From Taxillus chinensis (taxonomy: Eukaryota; Streptophyta; Magnoliopsida; Santalales; Loranthaceae), in assembly GCA_023512835.1 (NCBI GenBank), contig CM042087.1, positions 19,845,260-19,909,259 of the forward strand: 64,000 nt of DNA, given 5' to 3'. Of this stretch, positions 33,290 through 44,638 are shown piece after piece; positions within the stretch are counted from its first letter, which is position 1; each line of letters starts with the position of its first letter. The notes under the pieces are model-generated. The model did not search any database, was not told the origin of the DNA, and saw nothing but the letters and a program-made list of their open reading frames with translations. The position numbers and the translations under genes were made by a program.

Positions 33290-35367
33290 TGGGTCCTCAC
33301 TGGGTCTGTCTCTTGAATCGGAATAAAATGCGTCAATTTGGTTAATCGGTCCACAATAACCCATATAGTGTCATGTCCCCTAAAACGAGGAAGTCTAGTG
33401 ACAAAGTCCATGGTTACGTGGTCCCATTTCCACTCTGGCACAGGCAATGACTGCAACTCACCAGCTAATCTCAAGTGCTCTGCTTTGATCTGCTGACAAG
33501 TCAAACACCTCCTCACATAATCAACAACGGCCTTCTTTAGGCCTGGCCACCAATACTGCTTCCTCACGGCATGGTGCATCTTGGTCCCACCAAGATGTAC
33601 AGCTAACCAGGACTGGTGAAATTCTCAAAGGACCTCCTCCTGAAGAGAAGTGGGAACTATCAGTCTACCCCGATACCGCAGTAAGTGCTCTGTATCCTCA
33701 GTCCAATCAAAAGATGCCTGCCCTATCTGAATCCTGTCCCTAATGACCTCACAGTCAACGTCCCCCAGCTGATCCTCTATGATTCGGTGCTACAACTCTG
33801 GGACTGCTACAACAACACTGAGCATCCCTCGCCCATCACTGGTCACCATCTGCAACCTCATCATTGCCAATTGGTCCATTATTTCCCATTCCTTAATGGC
33901 ACAATGGGCTACCACAGCCCTGCTCTTCCTACTCAGAGCATCTGCCACCACATTACCCTTCCCAGGGGTATACAGCATATCAAACTGAAACTACTGCAAG
34001 TACTCCACCCACTGCCTCTGTCTAAGGTTGAGGTCTCGCTAAGAAAAGATATACTGCAAGCTCTTATGGTTTGTATATACCACAAATTTCTCCCCAAGGA
34101 GATAATGCTTCCAACTCTTTAGAGCAAAGATCACCGCCGCCAACTCCAAATCATGCGTGGGATAGTTCTGCTCATGTGGTCTCAACTGCCTAGACCCATA
34201 AGCAATCACCTGCTGACTTTGCATCAACACACAACCAAGTCCCACCTTGGAAGCATCACAATACACCTCGAAAGGTACACCCTCCTGTGAAAAAATCATG
34301 ATAGGTGTTGAGGTCAATCGTGCCTTCAGCTCCATGAAAGCACTCTCACAAACATCAGACCAAACAAAAGGAACTCCCTTCCTGGTCAAGTTCGTTATCG
34401 GAGCTACCAACCTGGAAAAATCCTCCACAAACCTCCGATAATAGCCTGCCAAACCAAGGAAGCTATGAACCTCAAACACATTCGTGGGCCTATTCCACGA
34501 CATAACCGCCTCAATCTTTACAGGATCCACTGTGATACCCTCCGAAGTTACCATATGTCCAAAGAAGTTCACCTATTGTAACCAGAAGTCACATTTTGTG
34601 AACTTCGCATACAACCGGTGCTCTCGCAACATCTGCAACACAACCTGCAAATGCTCCTGATGCTCCCTCTTGGTCGCTGAATAGACCAAAATATCGTTGA
34701 TAAACACCACAATGAACATATCTAAATATGGAGCAAACACCTAGTTCATCAATCCCATAAACACTGCTGGAGCATTCGTAACCCCAAATGGCATCACAAG
34801 CCACTCATAATGCCCATAACGGCAACTGAACGCGGTCTTAGGGATATTTGCCTCCATAACCCTCAACTGATGGTATCCAGATCTCAAGTCTATCTTGCAA
34901 AACCATCTCGCACCTTGAAATTGATCGAACAGATCATTGATCCTCAGTAATGGATACCTGTTCTTTATAGTCACCTGGTTCAGCTTCCGGTAGTCTATAC
35001 ACAGCCGAAGTGAACCATCTGCCTTCTTGGCGAACAACACTGGAGTGCCCCACGGTGAGCTACTCCGCCTAATAAAGCCTCGTGCCAATAGATCATCTAT
35101 CTGTCTCTTGAGTTCTCTAAGCTCTGTCGGTGCCATCCTGTAGGCTGCTAACCTGATTGGTGTTGTCCCTGGCAACAACTCGATCAAAAACTCTACCTCC
35201 TTCACGGGTGGCAAACGGACCAAGTCCTCGGGAAACACATTCGGGAACTGATCTTCAATGGGTGGCAAAACAGCCTTCCCCTCTCTCCTCCTATCAACCA
35301 ACGTCAAGCTGGCTAACTGGTGGGTCACATCACCTGACTCATGCCTCAAAGGTCCCAACCTGCATGC
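33290..35367 (-). pseudogene. Gypsy pol fragment (G): RT, RNase H, integrase N-terminus
   Basis: Read on the minus strand from 35358: RT start (VEDQ-like ...[14 protein letters not shown]), [39 protein letters not shown]; the catalytic box, which reads FINDILVYS instead of FIDDILVYS (near 34680-34710); RNase H ([34 protein letters not shown]); NVVADALSRKSRAVVAHC; and the integrase zinc-binding and early core (QYWWPGLKKAVVDYV, WKWDHVTMDFVTRLPRF). Stops occur at 34741 and elsewhere. The fragment ends at about 33290, at the junction with the F LTR, and at 35367, where LTR D1 inserted. It resembles the A1 and D1 pols closely. Confidence 0.88.
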
Positions 35368-37459
35368 TGTAAAGACCCGTATCAGTGTGTGATTGGAGTT
35401 AGGCCTGAATGGAGTTTGAAATATTTCTTCAACAGCGTGGCTTTAGCGTGAGCGTTTGGGTTATTATTAATATTATTTTAATATTTGAATTTTATTAATA
35501 TGCATTATTATTATTGATTTTAAATAATTATTAATATTAATTATTATAATTATTACTAATTATATTATTATTATTATTATTGTTACTATTAAATCTAATA
35601 AATGATGATATAAAAGGAGGAATTAGGGTAGAAACCTTATATTCGGTTGTGCGCAGAGTTTGGTAGGGAAGAGCAGTTGGTTTGAAGCCACTATCCCATT
35701 CAATCAGTTCTTCGATACAAAATCCAGGTAGGTGTTTCCTTGTTTTCACCATTTGTTTGAACGCTTTGAGGGTTTGTGTTGAAGTTTTGATTACACATGT
35801 ATATAGGTATATGAATATATAGTTAAATAGCCATTTATGTGTACGTTTGGCGTAGGGAAGACACGACGACGTCGTCATTTCCCGTTGATCGAGCGCACGC
35901 TGCTTGCCGGCTTGGGAAGGACGGAGCTCAGCGGCCGCATCTGTGCCATTGCCGCGTGCCATGCGCTGACAGAGAGGGACAGTGGAGACGCGTTCCACGC
36001 AGAGGAGGTGGAAGAGGGAGGAGGCGGCCACTGATGCCCGTGGCGCAGCCTCGCACGACGCGCGACCCGCGCGCTCCGTCGTGCGCCACGCACCCGCGCC
36101 CGTGTGCTCTGCCGTGCGCCCTGCGTGCCGCTCACGAGGGGTGCGAAGGGAGGAAGAGGGGCGGCGGCCTACGCTGCCGCCTGGAGACCCGTCCGCGCGC
36201 CTCAGTTGCGTGGAGGGTGTAGGGGGGCAGCGGCCACCATGCTGTCCTCGGGACCAGCGCCAGCCCTAACGGGCTGGCGAATTGACACCGACCGGCCCTC
36301 CTTATGGGCCGGTTTTCTTTTTCTCTTTTATATATATATATATAGATAAATATATATATGTAAATATTTACATATATATTTATATATATTTTAGGTGAAG
36401 TAGTAATAATAATTAAATATATAAATAATTAGAGATTATTAGAGGTAAGTAGATAAATAATAAACAAAAAGGGTGTTCCCTGGGCTTGATATTGTAGTTT
36501 CTTGTTATAAATGTTATTTGGAATCTGCTATACTTGTTGGTGTTATACTTGTTATTTGTGGCACGTTATTATTGGTCTGGATGTAAACTCTTAAATGTCT
36601 TATATGTATATTGAGCATTTAATTTAACACTCGTTTAATTTAATGCATGTGAGTTGGTGGTGATTTGGTGGTGGAGTTTGTTGGGGGTAATCGCGGGTCC
36701 CACATAGGGCTAGCAAGATGCCACAGGTCCCCTATGTGGCTGGTTATCTCAGGTCCCATATGTGGCTGGTTGTCAATAGGGACACCATGGGTCTCACATA
36801 TGGCTATTTTGGGAAAAATTGAGATCCTTTGAGATTGGGTGTGAGGTTATGGACGGTTGGGTTTTTTTTGTAAGCAGTTTTGATGACGTAATTGTGATAT
36901 ATACGTTGCTCATGGTATCTTTTTTTGTGTAATGTAAGATATTATGTTCCGTTTGTTTAACGTAGGTACTCTGTGATAGAGTAAGACACTACACATGCAC
37001 AAGTATACACTACTTATATAAACTTAAGGTTTTGTGTGAGGGGTTAGTAGAGATAGGGATCACCTACTGGGCACTCGTGCTCACCCTACTTTATTTCTAT
37101 TTTTCCTACAGGTTATAAGGAGTAGCTGGTGGGGCCTTAGCAGAGCTGGTTGGAGCATTTTCGATGTAGGGTTCATTTTATGGACTTATTCCCTATTTGA
37201 TTATTTTCTATTCCGGACTTGGGTCCGTGACAAGTACATTAACTTGATTTACTAGACCTTATTATTCTATGTTTATGAGTGATGATTCATTTTAGTAATA
37301 TTGATTGCACTGGAATAATTATTCATTGGTAAGTACAATGCTACACCCGTTGTAGTATTGTAAAGGATAGGAACTGTCACCAACCCCTCGACCCCTGGAT
37401 TGGGCGTGAGGGGCGTCGTGTTCCCAATTCCATGGTTTTCGGAATTTGGGGGCGTGACA
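35368..37459 (+). repeat. Family D gypsy LTR (5' LTR of D1)
   Basis: TGTAAAGACCCG...GGGGCGTGACA, about 2.09 kb, homologous to the solo LTR D2 at 47274-49550. It contains TATAAAAGG at 35609-35617, a CAG|GTAGGT donor at 35728, and a strongly GC-rich island (35850-36310). A group of GGTCCCACATAGGGCT / GGTCCCATATGTGGCT repeats lies at 36690-36810. A GCTCACCC...CCTACAG acceptor region ends at 37111. The left flank is CATGC; the right copy cannot be tested because the element's 3' end was lost. Confidence 0.88.
35609..35617 (+). promoter_or_regulatory. TATA box of D1 LTR
   Basis: TATAAAAGG is also found in D2 (47628-47636), each followed by GTGCGCAGAG and a GTAGGT donor about 110-120 bp later. Confidence 0.6.
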
Positions 37460-37462
37460 AGT

Positions 37463-37474
37463 TGGTATTAGAGC
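37463..37474 (+). other. D1 primer-binding site
   Basis: TGGTATTAGAGC starts three bases after the LTR and matches the initiator tRNA-Met complement with one substitution. It shows the LTR is a 5' LTR of a forward element. Confidence 0.8.
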
Positions 37475-37702
37475 ATGGTCTAGTGGACCTAGGTTAGTGA
37501 GGGGTGGTTGATAGACACTTAGTAGCTTGGAAGACTATAAGGAGGGCGCCTGATCAACGTAGTCCTTATACGTGTTCTAGGTTAACTAAGGCTTCATCAG
37601 ATCATCCTAGGAAGCATTTGGGTTGGGTGCATACATGCTGCATGACTGTGTGCATATCTAGGCACTAGAAATCATCTGCTAATGATGCTTTAATGATGTG
37701 CT
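37475..37702 (+). other. D1 leader remnant
   Basis: Non-coding 5' leader that parallels the B1 leader (GTCTAGTGGACCTAGG..., GCCTGATCAACGTAGTCC). The gag start expected after it is absent. Confidence 0.55.
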
Positions 37703-39429
37703 TGTATTGATGTTTTTTAAGAACAGTAACCAAAGCTAAATGACTCGTAGACTAGTAGACTCGTAGACTTGTAGCACACAAAATTGTAGAGTCCCCATAA
37801 ATACTTAAGTCAATTAACAAAACTTAAATTGCCACTAGACTCGAAGACTCGTAGAGTCGTAGAGTCAAAACCTTCGAACACTGTTAAGAAAATAGGACTC
37901 GTTGACTCGTAGATCAAAAGTCGCAGAGTCGAAGCCTTCAAACAGTGTAGAGAAAACCGGACTCATAGACTCGTAGACTCGTAATTTGAAGGTTGAAGAG
38001 TTGATGCTATAAAGACTGGCAAACAAATGAAATTGTAACTCAAGAGTTGTAGAGTCGTAGACTCGTAGACTTAAGGGACACAGTCACTATAGAGAAATTG
38101 CCGCACTTCTAGACTCGGAGATCGATGGCGGAGAGTTGTCGCTAAAGGGTTGTAGCTATATAGAAACTCAGTTTATGAGCCTCTGTGAAAGACTAAGGAA
38201 GAAAAGCGAAGTTGAAGACTCGTAGAGTCGAAGATTTTCAGACCACTTAGTCAAACATAGTAAACTGAGAGACCCGAAGGTCGTAGACCCGTAGAACTAG
38301 GGTCGTAGACTCGTAGCTACAATAACAGGTAGATTAGATGGACTCGAAGAAGTCACTCTAAGCGTTATTCGAAGAGTCACAGACTCGTAGAGTCATAGAC
38401 TTGTAGAGTCGTAGACTTTAGTTAACAAAGTGACACAAAAGGCCAATCCAACCTGAACTCTAGGCTCGAGACTCGAAGATGTGAGTCGTAGACTCACAGA
38501 AACACCATAAAGCCTAAATCCGAACTTCGCAACCTTCTATAGGTGTTAACTAAAATCTTCGAGTCGTAGAACCTAAGAGGCATCTACCTCCGAGGCAAAC
38601 TCATAACCCTAAACACAGCCACTTAGCGATATTGTCAGCTAGGGTTTGTACAGCAAGTCTTCGCCGTCCCGAGCAGTTGAGCTCATTAATGACACATTAA
38701 ATGCTGCCAACTACCATCCACGGATGAATGGCCAAGATCGACTGCATGCCAAATACACAGTATGGGCATCTGATCTGCAAATCAAAGCAGATCAACCCAT
38801 CCCCTGACATTCTGCATTTTCAGTGGCGGGAAGTCAGTCTGTCGGGATGGACATCATGGCGCACGAGCACTTTAATCTTAAAAATATATCTCTCATGCAC
38901 TTAATGACAAAATTGAGAGTTTAACCTCTCTCTCAAAAGAAGGAAACACACAGAACACAAGAAAATGGTTCTGACTGACTTAGAGAAAAACAAGACTAAG
39001 CAGAACTAAATGTGAGAGAGTTCCAACACAAGAGAGAGAGAGACTTAGAGAGAGAAATTGAAGAAGTGTTGTGCGCCATGATGTCAGTGAGCAATCTGTT
39101 TGAGTATTCACGAATCTCTTGTTCATCAAAGATCTAGCACTTTCATTAAGTCTTGATCTCAGTGTTGTTAGTTTTCCACACTTCGATCTATCATAAACCA
39201 TCTCTTTCACGACTGAGATCTGCTGAGAAAAGAGCATTTACTCTTATCTCAGTTTTGTCTGATAGTTCATTATCACTCACTTTATCCCTATAATACTTCT
39301 GTCATCTTCTCCATAAATACTTCCATCATAGTCATCTATAGCAGGAATTCAAAAACCAGCTAACAGTCTAACTTCCGCGCACGAAGAGAGTCCATTCACC
39401 CCCCCTCTAGACTCACTTTGGGACCTACA
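37703..39429 (+). repeat. Copia-type solo LTR (E) inside D1
   Basis: It begins TGTATTGATG or, nine bases on, TGTTTTTTAAG, and ends CCCCCCCTCTAGACTCACTTTGGGACCTACA-like, a terminus resembling the C-family LTR end. It contains a dense array of GACTCGTAGA motifs (37740-38500) and a GA-rich stretch near 39027-39055. No internal coding sequence is present. TGTGC occurs on both sides (37697-37701 and 39430-39434) and may be the target duplication, although one extra T intervenes on the left. Its insertion coincides with the loss of the first part of D1 gag. Confidence 0.55.
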
Positions 39430-40750
39430 TGTGCCACAGGTGGTGGGAAGCTGTAAAGCATGTTCACGGGAGCCAAATGGCATGGGAGGCCTTCGTGGAG
39501 CTCTTCTACACAGAGTATTTCCCTCACTCTGTGCAGAAAACAAGGCGACGGGAGTACTACACACTGGAGCAGGGCAGTCGAACTATGACAGAGTATGTCA
39601 CTGCTTTCACTTAACTAGGGAGATTTGCCCCATATTCATGGAAGGTTGAGGCTTATAAGACCTGGGATTTCATTGATGGGCTGAGACCGTCACTTAGGAG
39701 GGGATTGAACATGATGGAATTGACTACGTATAGTGATGCGGTTAACAAGGCACTTATTGGAGAGCGGGACTTAAAACAAATCAGGACTTAGAGAACAGGG
39801 AACTCATCGGGGCCTAGCCAGAAGAGGCCAAGAGAGGAGCAGACTGAGGGATAGGGGGACAGGAGGCTAGTGCCCAAATCTTCATATTCGGGGAACTCAG
39901 GTAGTAGTTCTACCTCACGGTTTTTAGGGACGTGTCGATCCTGCGGACTTCGGGAACACAAGGAGGCAGATTGTAGGCGGAAGAGTGGCAACCCACTCAA
40001 GTGCTTTCGATGTGGGGGACTGGGACACCGGATAGGAGAGTGTCCTTCTGCCAATTCAGCTAGTGTTGCGAGGCCACATCGACCTCGTGACCAAGGCCAG
40101 AGGAGCGGGGCTCAATACCAGAGACCAGCTTAGTCAGGACAGTTAGTACAGGGACGACCTGCTACATAGCAGCCTCAGCGGGAGGCCTAGGCTCAGAAGG
40201 GACAGAATGATCGTGCTATGACGAGTCAAGCTAGCGACAGTGTTTAGAAGGGGAGGAACTATGCTATCACTGATAGAGAGGCAGAAGTTCCACCAGTTGA
40301 CGAGGCGAGTCAGGGGCCAGCTGCGGTGAGAGGTACGATTTTGGTTTCACGCACAATTTGTACCGTTTTAATTGATACTGGTGCTACTCACTCATTCATT
40401 GCACACTCCACCATAGAGGGATTAGAGTTGGATTGTACTACTGTTGATCAGCCCCTTATGGTTGATACACCCGTAGGGGGCCTGGTGGTGATTGATAGGG
40501 TCTGTTCAGGATGTGAGGTTACTCTAGGAGGTGTCGACCTCCGGTGTAACCTATTTGTGATGCACTTTGATGCCTTTGATGTGATTTTGGGTATGGACTA
40601 GTTGACCCATGTAGAGGCTATGATTGAGTGTTATAGATGTTGAGTAACCTTCCTTACACCAGAGGGGACTCGGGGTACCTTTGTGGGTGAATGGTCTGAT
40701 GATGCATGCAAGCTGGGGCCTTTGAGGCAAGGATGGGGTGGTGTAACCCA
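39430..40750 (+). pseudogene. D1 gypsy gag (3' part) and protease
   Basis: Gag resumes in the middle of the capsid-like region (WWEAVKHVHGSQMAWEAFVE, then YTLEQGSRTMTEYVTAF). It continues to two zinc knuckles (CRSCGLREHKEADC and CFRCGGLGHRIGEC, about 39940-40045). The protease follows with LIDTGATHSF (40366-40395) and FDVILGMD (40578-40601). Stops at about 39612, 39788 and 40132 and inside the protease region break it. Compared with B1 gag, roughly the first 180 residues are missing, at the site occupied by LTR E. Confidence 0.85.
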
Positions 40751-41861
40751 TCAGTTGACCAGTCTAACACTAGTTGACCCCTAGCAGGAGAGTAAGGCGG
40801 TGTTACCCAAGGTGGTGGATCAGTTTCCTGATGTGTTTCCCGAGGACTTGGTTGAATTACCACCAGAGAGAGAGGTGGGCTTTTCGATAGAGTTGGTACC
40901 CGAGACAGCACCTATTAGATTGGCAGCTTACAGGATGGCACTAGTTGAGCTCCGAGAGCTCAAGAGACAAATAGATGACCTTTTGGCGTGTGGTTTTATT
41001 AGACGGAGTAGTTCGCCTTGGAGTGCTCTGGTGTTATTCGCCAAAAAGGCGGATGGTTCGCTTTGGTTGTGTATCGACTACCGACAATTGAACCAAGTGA
41101 CAGTGAAGAATAGATACCCCCTACCAAGGATTGATGATTTGTTTGACCAGTTCATGGGTGCCCGATAGTTTTCTAAGATTGATTTGAGATCTGGATACCA
41201 TCAGCTACATGTGCGAGAGGTAAACATCCCGAAGACAGCCTTCAGTTGCAAATATGGCCATTATGAGTGGCTGGTGATGCCTTTCGGACTCACAAATGCC
41301 CCGTTGGTATTCATGGGATTGATGAACTAGATCTTTACACCCTATCTCGATCAGTTCATGGTAGTCTTTATTGATGATATCCTAATTTATTCCCGGACAG
41401 AGAGTGAGCATGAGGAGCACTTATATGTGGTGTTGCAGACGTTGAGGGACCATAGATTATACGCAAAGTTCACAAAATGTGACTTTTGGCTGCAGCAAGT
41501 GAAGTTCTTAGGGCATGTGGTATCCTCTGAGGGTATTATAGTAGATCCTGGCAAGATTGAGGCCGTGATGTCATGGAAGCACCCAACAAATGTTTTTGAG
41601 ATTCGAAGTTTTCTGGGGTTAGCAGGTTATTACAGGAGGTTCGTTAAGGACTTCTCCCGATTAACTGCACCGATGACTGGCTTGACCCGAAAGGGGGTAC
41701 GGTCTAACTGGTCGGATGCTTGTGAGGAGGCTTTCAGTTAACTGAAGGCCAGATTGATTTCAGCACCTATCCTGGTCCTACCACAGGAGGGTGTACCCTA
41801 TGAGGTTTATTGTAATGCCTCTAATGTTGGATTGGGTTGTGTGGATTGGATTGGGTTGTGT
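40751..41861 (+). pseudogene. D1 gypsy reverse transcriptase and RNase H N-terminus
   Basis: The sequence reads [18 protein letters not shown], then [39 protein letters not shown] and the catalytic FIDDILIYS (41367-41393), which is intact. RNase H begins with YEVYCNASNVGLGCV. Stops at 41166, 41328 and 41739 break it. It ends at 41842-41861 in a short direct repeat (GGATTGGGTTGTGT at 41829 and 41848), after which copia ORF3 sequence takes over. The frame stays open across the junction. Confidence 0.87.
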
Positions 41862-42533
41862 ACCCTTTATCTCCTCAAGACATTGACTATTAGTTCTGAG
41901 ACGGGCTTGCTTACCACAGAAGACATAGACAACTTCTCTTGGGCAGTTAAGATGGAGATAAAGCTGTTTCCGTCTCTATACAAGGAGGGACATATGTTTG
42001 ATGTCCTACCATGTTGGAATGAGGGCTATCTTCCAAATGTAGCCCACATTCAGACTTTCATTGATGAAACTGCTGAGGATAGCATACCCTGGAAATCTCT
42101 CTCATCTATCCTCATTCCGTACCGGATCATGACACCGCACTTCATGCTGGCTGTTTTTATGATTCCGTCCAAGCAGCTGATCTTAATTGATTCTCATCAG
42201 ATTGTGGAAAACAATGTAAGAAGAAATCAATGGGAGCCATTGCGTCTTCAATTGACGGAAGTCGTAAAGTAATCTAGACTTTATGAAGATAGGGGCCTAA
42301 CTCCATTAGGTCCAACTAAAAAACTGAAGGTGACGATCCAGGGCAAAAAGCAAGTGCCGCAACAGCCCGATGGAGATAGCTGTGGAGCATTTGTCTGTTT
42401 CCTCATCAAATCTATTGTAAAGGTGGATAAAAGCTGGAACACTATCCAAGCTTATATGAAGGAGTAGACAATGGAGCTAAGGGAGAAAGCAGCAACGATA
42501 ATCTTCAAGTATAGTAAGCCTTATGTACCTTAG
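41862..42533 (+). pseudogene. ORF3 fragment of copia C3: Ulp1/C48 peptidase domain
   Basis: The C-terminal about 224 codons of the C-family ORF3 join D1 RNase H so that the two form one open frame (41754-42272). It reads SSETGLLTTEDIDNFSWAV, then PYRIMTPHFMLAVFMIPS, LILIDSHQIVENN, QVPQQPDGDSCGAFVCF, ending KYSKPYVP at TAG 42531-42533. The active-site His, Asp, Gln and Cys are all present. Stops at 42270 and about 42465 interrupt it. A small deletion near the junction changes the frame relative to C1. It is a pseudogene, but independent evidence that this ORF is a regular part of the family. Confidence 0.85.
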
Positions 42534-42675
42534 TGAAAAATTGTATAAAGGCTGTATTGTACTATGTTGCTGCTTAATGAAAATGGAAGTTATTTCTTTT
42601 CCGTATACTATTTTTTTGCTGTGATTACGAGATTAGATTACAAAGGGTTTTGGCATATCCATAATTGGGGGAGAT
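42534..42675 (+). other. C3 3' untranslated region and polypurine tract
   Basis: The sequence matches the C1 segment 30415-30557, including TTTTGGCATATCCATAATTG and the GGGGGAGA tract directly before the LTR. Confidence 0.75.
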
Positions 42676-43129
42676 TGTTGGATCTAGCCCAGAATTTGGA
42701 TGATGCTAACAAAATCCTATGTAATTTGATCTGTGACGTTTGTTGATTTTCATCTTGAGTTATTGCAGAAGATATGATCTTAATCCGGACCTACACTCGT
42801 AAGAGCAAAGCAAAGGACATGATACATAATCCTGATCCAGACAAGAGTGAGTGTCATCAAATACTTGGTATATAACCAAGTCTTTACTTCTTACAGAATA
42901 AGGATCCTTCGTGCGGACTAATCACTAAGTGCTACAGACTAAGGAAACTGCGTCTAACACCTTAAATGGACCAAGTCAAATAGATGCGGAGTAAGAATCC
43001 TAGTCTACAAGTTGCACGGAGTAAGACATAGTTATTGCGGAGTAAAAGGCTAAGTCTTCCACTCAAGCGGACTAAGGAAAGGAAGACACGGAGTAAGAAA
43101 TCCGAGTCTTCTATACATGTTGAGTAGGG

Positions 43130-43510
43130 GTGTAAAACGAGTTGGAGCGGGCCAGGCTGATCAAGGCTCAGTCCATTTAAAACACGGCCTATATGGGCTG
43201 GCCCGTTTAGGCCCGGCCCGTGCGAGTTACGGGCCAGCCCGTGGGCTTTTTTTATTATTTTATTTTATTTTTTATATAGCTTTAATTAAGTAATAAGATT
43301 TCATATATGAATAATTATAAAAAAATTGAAATAATATTAGTTATATTCAATTTTATTAATTAATTTTAAATTTTAAAATAATAAAATAATAAAATGAAAA
43401 TAAAAAAAATACGGGCAAGCCCGCGGGCCCCCGCGGATCCCTACGGGCCAGGCCAGGCCGAGCCTTGGCTAGTCCGTTTAAAACGCAGGCCTAAACGGGC
43501 TGGCCCGCTC
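43130..43510. mobile_element. hAT-like MITE fragment
   Basis: GC-rich ends rich in GGGCCNGCCC and GGCCCGTTTAGGCC flank an AT-rich centre (43245-43410). The left edge TAGGGGTGTAAAACGAG is typical of plant hAT non-autonomous elements. Right-end GAGCGGGCCAGCCCGTTTAGG (reverse complement) mirrors left-end GGAGCGGGCCAGGC and GGCTGGCCCGTTTAGGCC. The expected outer CACCCCTA on the right is missing, so the right tip is truncated or altered. It is absent from the other C LTRs. Confidence 0.6.
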
Positions 43511-43740
43511 ACGGAGTAAGGGAACTAGATGCGGAGTAAGGAATCCGAACCTGTTACTCAAGCAGAGTAAGGATATACTGATACGGAATACGAAACTCTC
43601 ACGGAGTAAGAAAGCACTGATGCGGAGTAAGCACTCCGTCCTTCTCATTCGTATGGAGTAAGGAATCGCTGACATGGAATAAGGATTCCACTGCTGAATT
43701 GATACAGAGTAAGCAATCACTAACACGGAGTAAGGATCCG

Positions 43741-44638
43741 AGCTTAATTAACATGGAGTAAGGAACCTTACACCAGATTAAGAAGTCGTTGCTTCAACTT
43801 ATCTCTTTGCATTTAAAGTCACCAGCTCGTTGCGTTCCAATATAAGACAAACTCGTTGAAAACCTAAAGTATCTTACACGTGGATCATCCGGATATATGG
43901 ACACAACTTTGACTGAACTTGTGAACTCGCAAATGCACTTATGCTTTGCAAACCTAAGACCTTGAGCTCCACATCCGCAGCATTTAAGGCAGAGAGAATT
44001 TCAAGGAACAGTCAATGTGCACATAGTCTGGAACAACAAGTTCCAAGACTGTCTCTCAAAGATGTGTTATATATAATATAACCTTGTACATTAAGCAAGA
44101 AAAAAAAAAGGAGAAGTTGTTGATGTTCGTGAGTTTGTAATAAGCTAGTGTATACTAGAGCTCATTAAGACAATAGAGGCTAGAGTGTGAGCTTAATTAA
44201 CATGGAGTAAGGAACCTTACACCAGATTAAGAAGTCGTTGCTTCAACTTATCTCTTTGCATTTAAAGTCACCAGCTCGTTGCTTTCCAATATAAGACAAA
44301 CTCGTTGAAAACCTAAAGTATCTTACACGTGGATCATTCGGATATATGGACACAACTTTGACTGAACTTGCGAACTCGCAAATGCACTTATGCTTTGCAA
44401 ACCTAAGACCTTGAGCTCCACATCCGCAGCATTTAAGGCAGAGAGAATTTCGAGGAACAGTCAATGTGCACATAGTCTGGAACAACAAGTTCCAAGACTG
44501 TCTCTCAAAGATGTGTTATATATAATATAACCTTGTACATTAAGCAAGAAAAAAAAAGGAGAAGTTATTGATGTTCGTGAGTTTGTAATAAGCTAGTGTA
44601 TACTAGAGCTCATTAAGACAATAGAGGCTAGAGTGTGA
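43741..44638 (+). repeat. 449-bp tandem duplication inside the C3 LTR
   Basis: AGCTTAATTAACATGGAGTA begins at 43741 and again at 44190. The two units run in parallel to GAGGCTAGAGTGTGA, with only a few differences (for example one A fewer in an A-run and CGTTGCG/CGTTGCT). The duplicated part includes the TATA-like TATATAATATAAC region, so this LTR has two promoter cores. Confidence 0.88.

Noticed and set aside
35837..36349. Overlapping Arg/Ala-rich ORFs suggesting a host gene
   Set aside because: All frames are open because of high GC; the segment lies within the D1 LTR and no domain is recognisable.
37697..39434. Firm TGTGC target duplication for LTR E
   Set aside because: An extra T separates it from a TG start and gag sequence is missing at the site, so chance cannot be excluded.
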